Assembly (NCBI GenBank): GCA_003427395.1
Contig: BFEA01000174.1
Location: 447,479 to 468,675 of the forward strand
DNA length: 21,197 nt
Source: Chara braunii
Taxonomy: Eukaryota > Streptophyta > Charophyceae > Charales > Characeae
Direction: 5' to 3'
Part shown: piece after piece, positions 17,301-21,197 of the stretch
Position numbering within the stretch: position 1 is the first letter of the stretch
Layout of the letters: each line of letters begins with the position of its first letter
Notes under the pieces: generated by a model
Database searches by the model: none
The model's input: only the letters and a program-made list of their open reading frames with translations
Told to the model about the DNA's origin: nothing
Translations under genes and position numbers: made by a program

Positions 17301-17654
17301 GAAGGGAGCCCTCCACCTGGGACTGCATCATCATCAGCTGCAGATCCTGTTCTTGCCCTGGCTGATGCTTTGATGGGCTTGGCAAAGGGAAAGGCCCCAG
17401 CCCAGAAAGCACCAACTAGTCGCCAGGGGAAAGGGAAGGGACGTGCCTCTTCCCCTGGGCCCAGAGAGTACCTCTGGCCAGCTGATCCACTTGATCCTTC
17501 CACCTTCCCTTGGCATGCACTCAGGATCCAGGAGGGAGTTTGGAGGAAGAGGAAGGATAAGGGGATCTGCCTGAGATGCAAGGGGAACCACTTCCTCAAG
17601 GACTGTCCCAGTATGCCTCGTAGGTCTGCAGGCAGCTCTAGTTCAAAAAACTAG
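17262..17654 (+). pseudogene. Element B gag C-terminus (nucleocapsid)
   Basis: This frame opens just after a TGA at 17259-17261 and continues Gag: a proline- and alanine-rich linker, a basic stretch (GKAPAQKAPTSRQGKGKG), then GICLRCKGNHFLKDCP, a zinc knuckle that binds genomic RNA. The spacing is C-x2-C-x3-H-x4-C, one residue shorter than the usual C-x2-C-x4-H-x4-C. It ends at a TAG at 17652-17654, immediately after the A-AAA-AAC frameshift heptamer. The preceding frame break means full Gag is not made by this copy unless the break is an assembly error. Confidence 0.85.
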
Positions 17655-19186
17655 AGCAGAGAGAGGTGGAAGCAGCAGCTCCTTCCACCAGTGCTGATTC
17701 CCTCTCTGATGGAGGTGAATCTTCACATTCTCTCGCTGGTACTTTTATTTCCAGAGTTGCATTGGCAGGGTCTTTCACTTTTGAAAACTCTGAACTGGAT
17801 GAGATGTGGGAGGAGGACGATGCTCAGACTATTGCTGATCTTTTCCTGTCTTTGCAGGAGAAGAAGAAGCACAAGTCTGAACTCATACTCCTTCGACCCT
17901 ACATCCTGGGAGCCAAGATCAAAGGGGTCTTGGACTGTGGGGCTACTCGCAACTTCATCTCCCCCAAGGCAGTCAGCAAACTGCACTTGGATCAGAGGTT
18001 GGTGAAGTTGCGACAACCGTTGGAGGTCCGCATTGGGGACTCTTCCACAGTCAGGATTACCACTGTTGTCAAGGGCCTACCTGTGTCCTTTGACAAGCAG
18101 GGGGAAGTCAGGCATCGCCTGAACTTCTATGTGTTCCCTAACGTTCCCTTTGACCTTGTCTTCTCGATGCAGTGGCTTGGTGCCACCAATCCTAGGATTG
18201 ACTGGCGGATTCCTAGGGTTGAGCTGCCTGACCGGCATGGGGTCTATCGCCCTTGTATGCTCGCTGACGAGTACCATCTGGTCAGCAGCTGTTATTGCAT
18301 GAGTGCTCGCAAGTTTTTGCGATTCTCACGCCAGACTGATCACGCTCGTCTGTTTGTGGCTTATGTCAAACAGACTGACGTGGAGACTGCTCCCTGTCCC
18401 TTTCAAATTCAGCAGGTGGTAGACCGCTTCTCAGATCTTATGGAGGAGCCTACTGGACTTTTCCATAGGCAAACCAAACATAAGATTGAGATCCTGCTTG
18501 GCTCGGTCCCGCCCAAGGGCCGGGTCTACAGGATGTCTCCAGCTGAACTTGAAGAGCTCAGGAAACATTTAGAGACCCTGACCAGAAAGGGCTGGATCAG
18601 GCCCAACACATCTGAGTTTGGAGCACCAGTCCTCTTTGTTCCAAAGGGGAATGGTGAGTTCAGGATGTGCGTGGACTACCGTGGTCTCAACAAAATCACG
18701 AGGAAGTCTACAGAGCCCCTTCCTCGCATTGATGACCTGTTGGATATGGTGCAGGGCTGTACTATTTTCAGCAAGATCGATCTCAAATCTGGCTACCACC
18801 AGATTGAGATGGTTGAAGGCGATGTCCACAAGACAGCCTTCAAAACCAGGTATGGCACTTACGAGTACCTGGTCATGCCATTCGGTCTTTGCAATGCGCC
18901 AGGCACCTTCCAAACAGAGATGCACCGCATACTGAGGCCTTACCTGGACAAGTTCGTAGTTGTCTACCTTGATGACATCTTGGTATTCAGTCGTTCTGTC
19001 CAGGAGCATGCGCTGCATCTGGCTCTGGTCCTCCAGGCCTTGCGTGCTAACCAGCATAAGATTAACAGGGAGAAATCCTCCTTTGGGGTTCCCTCTGTAA
19101 TCTATCTGGGACACGTGATTTCTGGAGAGGGGTTGGCTCCTGAGGCAACGAAAGTTGCTGCAGTTCAGGACTGGCCGCATTCGTGA
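17642..19186 (+). pseudogene. Element B pol: protease and reverse transcriptase
   Basis: The frame opens at 17642 and has no ATG near its start (the first is over 100 bp in), so it is entered by frameshifting from gag. Protease: LRPYILGAKIKGVLDCGATR with catalytic Asp at 17933-17935; the usual DSGA is DCGA here. RT: VYRMSPAELEELRKHLE, FGAPVLFVPKGNGEFRMCVD, YRGLNKITRKSTEPLPRIDD, FSKIDLKSGYHQIEM, MPFGLCNAPGTFQTEM and YLDD at 18965-18976. It is intact through YLGHVIS. After VAAVQDWP the frame breaks at about 19173; the sequence rejoins as IRDVRSFLGF in the next frame with about four residues missing, which suits a deletion of about 11 bp. Confidence 0.93.
17645..17708 (+). promoter_or_regulatory. 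-1 programmed ribosomal frameshift signal
   Basis: The heptamer A AAA AAC (17645-17651) is in phase with the gag frame (codons AAA AAC TAG), the canonical X XXY YYZ form. A -1 slip leads to CTA GAG CAG in the pol frame. The pol frame is closed by a TAG at 17639-17641 and the gag frame by the TAG at 17652-17654, so the heptamer fills the only overlap. Five bases downstream starts a stem: CAGAGAG (17657-17663) with CTCTCTG (17702-17708), enclosing GGTGGAAG (17665-17672) with CTTCCACC (17682-17689) and a 9-nt loop. A pseudoknot is not clear. The arrangement follows retroviral and yeast viral models; its use here is inference. Confidence 0.85.
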
Positions 19187-19862
19187 TGTCCGGTCTTTCT
19201 TGGGGTTTGCATCCTACTACAGGAAGTTCATCAAGAACTTCTCAGCGATTGCAGCTCCCCTGACTGATCTTACAAAGAAAGACACTTCCTTTCTTTGGAC
19301 GTCAGAATGTCAGGAGGCCTTTACACGTCTCAAGGAGGCCCTGATTCGTGCCCCTGTCCTGAAGCTACCTGACCCTACTTTGCCTTTTGTACTGACTACT
19401 GATGCTAGCCAGTATGGTGTAGGGGCGGTACTTCAGCAGGATGATGGGAATGGTCTGCAGCCCATTGAGTATATGAGTAAGAAGATCAAGACCAAGAAGC
19501 TGCAGGACTCTACCTATGAGAAGGAGCTCTATGCTCTTGTGTCACCGCTTAAGCATTGGAAGCACTTTCTCCTAGGCAGGCACTTCAAGATCTTTTCAGA
19601 TCACTCCACCTTGCAGTGGATGAAGTCCCAGGGAGAGTTGAATGACAAGCTTGCTCGCTATATCCAGTTCATTGACATGTTTGACTTTGAACTGAGACAC
19701 AAGAAGGGTTGCTACAATAGAGTCGCAGATGCCCTTTCTCGTAGGCCTGACGCTCTCTTTCTGATCTCCTTTACTCACTCGTTTGGAGAGAGAACACGTC
19801 AGACCATTGCCCAGTTGCTGCCCCAGGATGAGATCTTTGGGCCTATTGTGAGGAATCTCTAG
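19170..19862 (+). pseudogene. Element B pol: RT connection and RNase H
   Basis: RNase H removes the RNA strand during reverse transcription. The domain shows its acidic residues in order: VLTTDASQYGVGAVL, STYEKELYALV, FKIFSDHSTLQW and RVADALSRRPD. The connection (DVRSFLGFASYYRKFIKNFS) precedes it. It ends with an in-frame TAG at 19860-19862; the reading continues in the same frame into integrase, so this is a single nonsense change (for example from CAG) and not a true end. Confidence 0.93.
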
Positions 19863-20639
19863 GACGATCCTGCCTCTGAACCAGGATATTCTCTGGTCTC
19901 AGTCCTGCTGTACACGTGCAGCAGAGGCGAGGAGCGCCTGTGCATTCCCCATGACCGCAAGCTGAGGACACTTCTGATGTCAGAGTGTCATGACGCTCGT
20001 GGTCACTTTGGTGCCCTCAAATCTTATGCAGCCCTGTCGCAGCGCTTCTTCTGGAAGGAGATGAGGAGTGACATGCTGCACTATGTGGAAACCTGTGAGT
20101 TGTGCCGAAGGAACAAGGTGGTACGTCGACCTCCCCTTGGCTTACTCAAACCCCTACCTATCCCTGATGCTCCTGCACAGTCAGTTTCTATTGATTTCAC
20201 TGACTTGGGTAGGACCACACCACGAGGTATGCGTCAGGTCATGGTATGTGTGGATCGGTTTTCCAAATATGTAGAGTTCATCCCCTTACCAGCTGAGGCT
20301 CGTGTGCCCGCCGTTCAGGCGGCTTTTGCTGACAGGTGGGTTACACATCATGGACCACCCACCTCCATTGTCGGTGACAGAGATCCCCGTTTTCGCAGCA
20401 ATGAATGGCAATCCTACTGCAGGGATTACCTTCATTCGTGGTTGGACATGACATCTGGTCGTCATCCTGAAGCCAATGGTCAGGCTGAAGTGATGAACCA
20501 GATTCTGTTCCAATTGCTGCGTCCTGTGATCAGTCCAGATCAGCAGGACTGGGATCTCCATCTGAGTCGTGCACAGCTTGTGTATAACACGTCTGTACAC
20601 TCTCGACTTCACACCCTACCGGTTACACTGGGGTTGTGA
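19863..20639 (+). pseudogene. Element B pol: integrase
   Basis: In the same frame as RNase H after the TAG. HHCC zinc domain: SECHDARGHFGALKSYAALS and ETCELCRRNK. Catalytic core: SIDFTDLG (Asp), SIVGDRDPRFRSNEW (Asp) and RHPEANGQAEVMNQ (Glu), all present. The frame is lost near 20605-20615 by a 1-bp indel. The upstream frame then runs to a chance TGA at 20637-20639, while the next frame carries YRLHWGCEPRQPLDD. Confidence 0.93.
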
Positions 20640-21197
20640 ACCACGGCAGCCTCTCGATGATATCATCGACAAGGCTACCCCTATGCTGACACCTGGAACT
20701 GCAGAGTTCACCAGGCGTTACCGTGTGGACATAGAGCGTGCCCGTGCCAACCTGTTGAAAGCCCAAAAGGCTATGATTCAACAGGCCAATAAGCACAGGC
20801 GTCCTTCTATGATTCGCACAGGTGACTGGGTGTGGGTACTTAGTTCTAAGCTGTCACGAGAGGAGGACATTTCGCCTAAGCTGCTGCCACGATATATGGG
20901 TCCATAGCAGGTCTTAGATACAATGGGAGCTGATCCGTTTGGACCGTCCTATAATGTGGACGTCCCTCTGCATCTACAAACCTACCCTGTCTTTCATGCA
21001 TCTAAGCGCCAGCTGATGCATTTCCAGACAGGCCTCCTCAATTCGGTCCCCCTATCCCTGGCAAAGGGTATGAGGTCGAATCTGTGGAGGATGAGTCAGG
21101 GACAGGTCCAGATAAGGAGTATCTTGTGAAGTTTTTATACCAGCCACACACTGAAGATCGCTGGTTTACTCGCAAGGAACTCCTGAAGACAGCTAAG
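20605..21197 (+). pseudogene. Element B pol C-terminus with chromodomain-like end (cut by window)
   Basis: Continues integrase: YRLHWGCEPRQPLDDIID, KAMIQQANKHRRPSMIRTGD and LLPRYMGP, then a TAG (20905-20907) where a Trp is usual before QVLDTMGADPFG (a TGG to TAG change would explain it). TYPVFHASK ends the GPF/Y module. A 1-bp indel near 21020 moves the frame to RPPQFGPPIPGKGYEVESVE, then EYLVKFLYQPHTEDRWFTRK, then ELLKTAK at the window edge. This end matches the tail of element A in pattern (W-F/L-T-R/K-x-E-L-x-K-T-A) and looks chromodomain-like. The true pol end and the 3' LTR lie outside. Confidence 0.85.

Noticed and set aside
17666-17668. GTG at 17666 as an independent start of pol
   Set aside because: Eukaryotic elements rarely start at GTG, and the frameshift heptamer and stop layout explain pol expression better.
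17639-17708. H-type pseudoknot at the frameshift site
   Set aside because: Loop CAGC could pair with GCTG at about 17693-17696, but the connecting loops would be too short to span the 8-bp stem comfortably; only the stem-loop is claimed.

Overview
This looks like repeat-rich nuclear DNA from a streptophyte (a plant or a charophyte-type green alga; Chara-like is a guess from the style of the Ty3/gypsy proteins, and I cannot test it). Reasons: two degenerate chromodomain-bearing Ty3/gypsy retrotransposons on the + strand; two plant-type primer-binding sites of the TGGTATCAGAGC (initiator Met-tRNA) kind, one on each strand; a TIR/TA-flanked miniature DNA transposon; long A, T and GA tracts; and single N bases (13881, 13915, 16392) typical of a draft eukaryotic assembly. 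I find no intact host gene, no rRNA and no CRISPR array. Every recognisable protein belongs to a retroelement, and every one is broken.

Layout. 1-5560 is non-coding repeat debris. It holds a short gypsy pol fragment (640-797) between two almost identical 18-bp hairpins, two tRNA-like or inverted-repeat units (1262-1347, 1504-1598), low-complexity tracts (about 1730-1850 and 2106-2162), a chain of about a dozen short palindromes (2278-2970) with a strong TATA box in the loop of one of them, and a degenerate ~54-bp minisatellite (about 3120-3560). 5562-~6400 is the LTR edge of a retroelement on the minus strand (PBS and TATA box visible) with no coding sequence behind it.

6764-~12500 is element A, a Ty3/gypsy element with gag, protease, RT, integrase and chromodomain-like tail in that order. 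It carries many frameshifts and stops, lacks RNase H, has scrambled micro-duplications in RT, and has a 105-bp MITE inside gag. 12500-13800 shows no gene I recognise. About 13800-21197 is element B, a second and different Ty3/gypsy lineage: LTR end, PBS, 1.5-kb leader, gag with zinc knuckle, pol (PR, RT, RNase H, integrase, chromodomain), running off the right edge before its 3' LTR.

The strongest finding is at 17645-17708. A canonical -1 frameshift heptamer (A AAA AAC) sits directly before the gag stop codon of element B, inside the only 10-nt overlap of the two frames, with a stem-loop 5 nt downstream. Pol has no ATG at its start, so Gag-Pol was probably made by programmed -1 frameshifting. 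Element A is different: capsid and protease share one open frame and no zinc knuckle is present.
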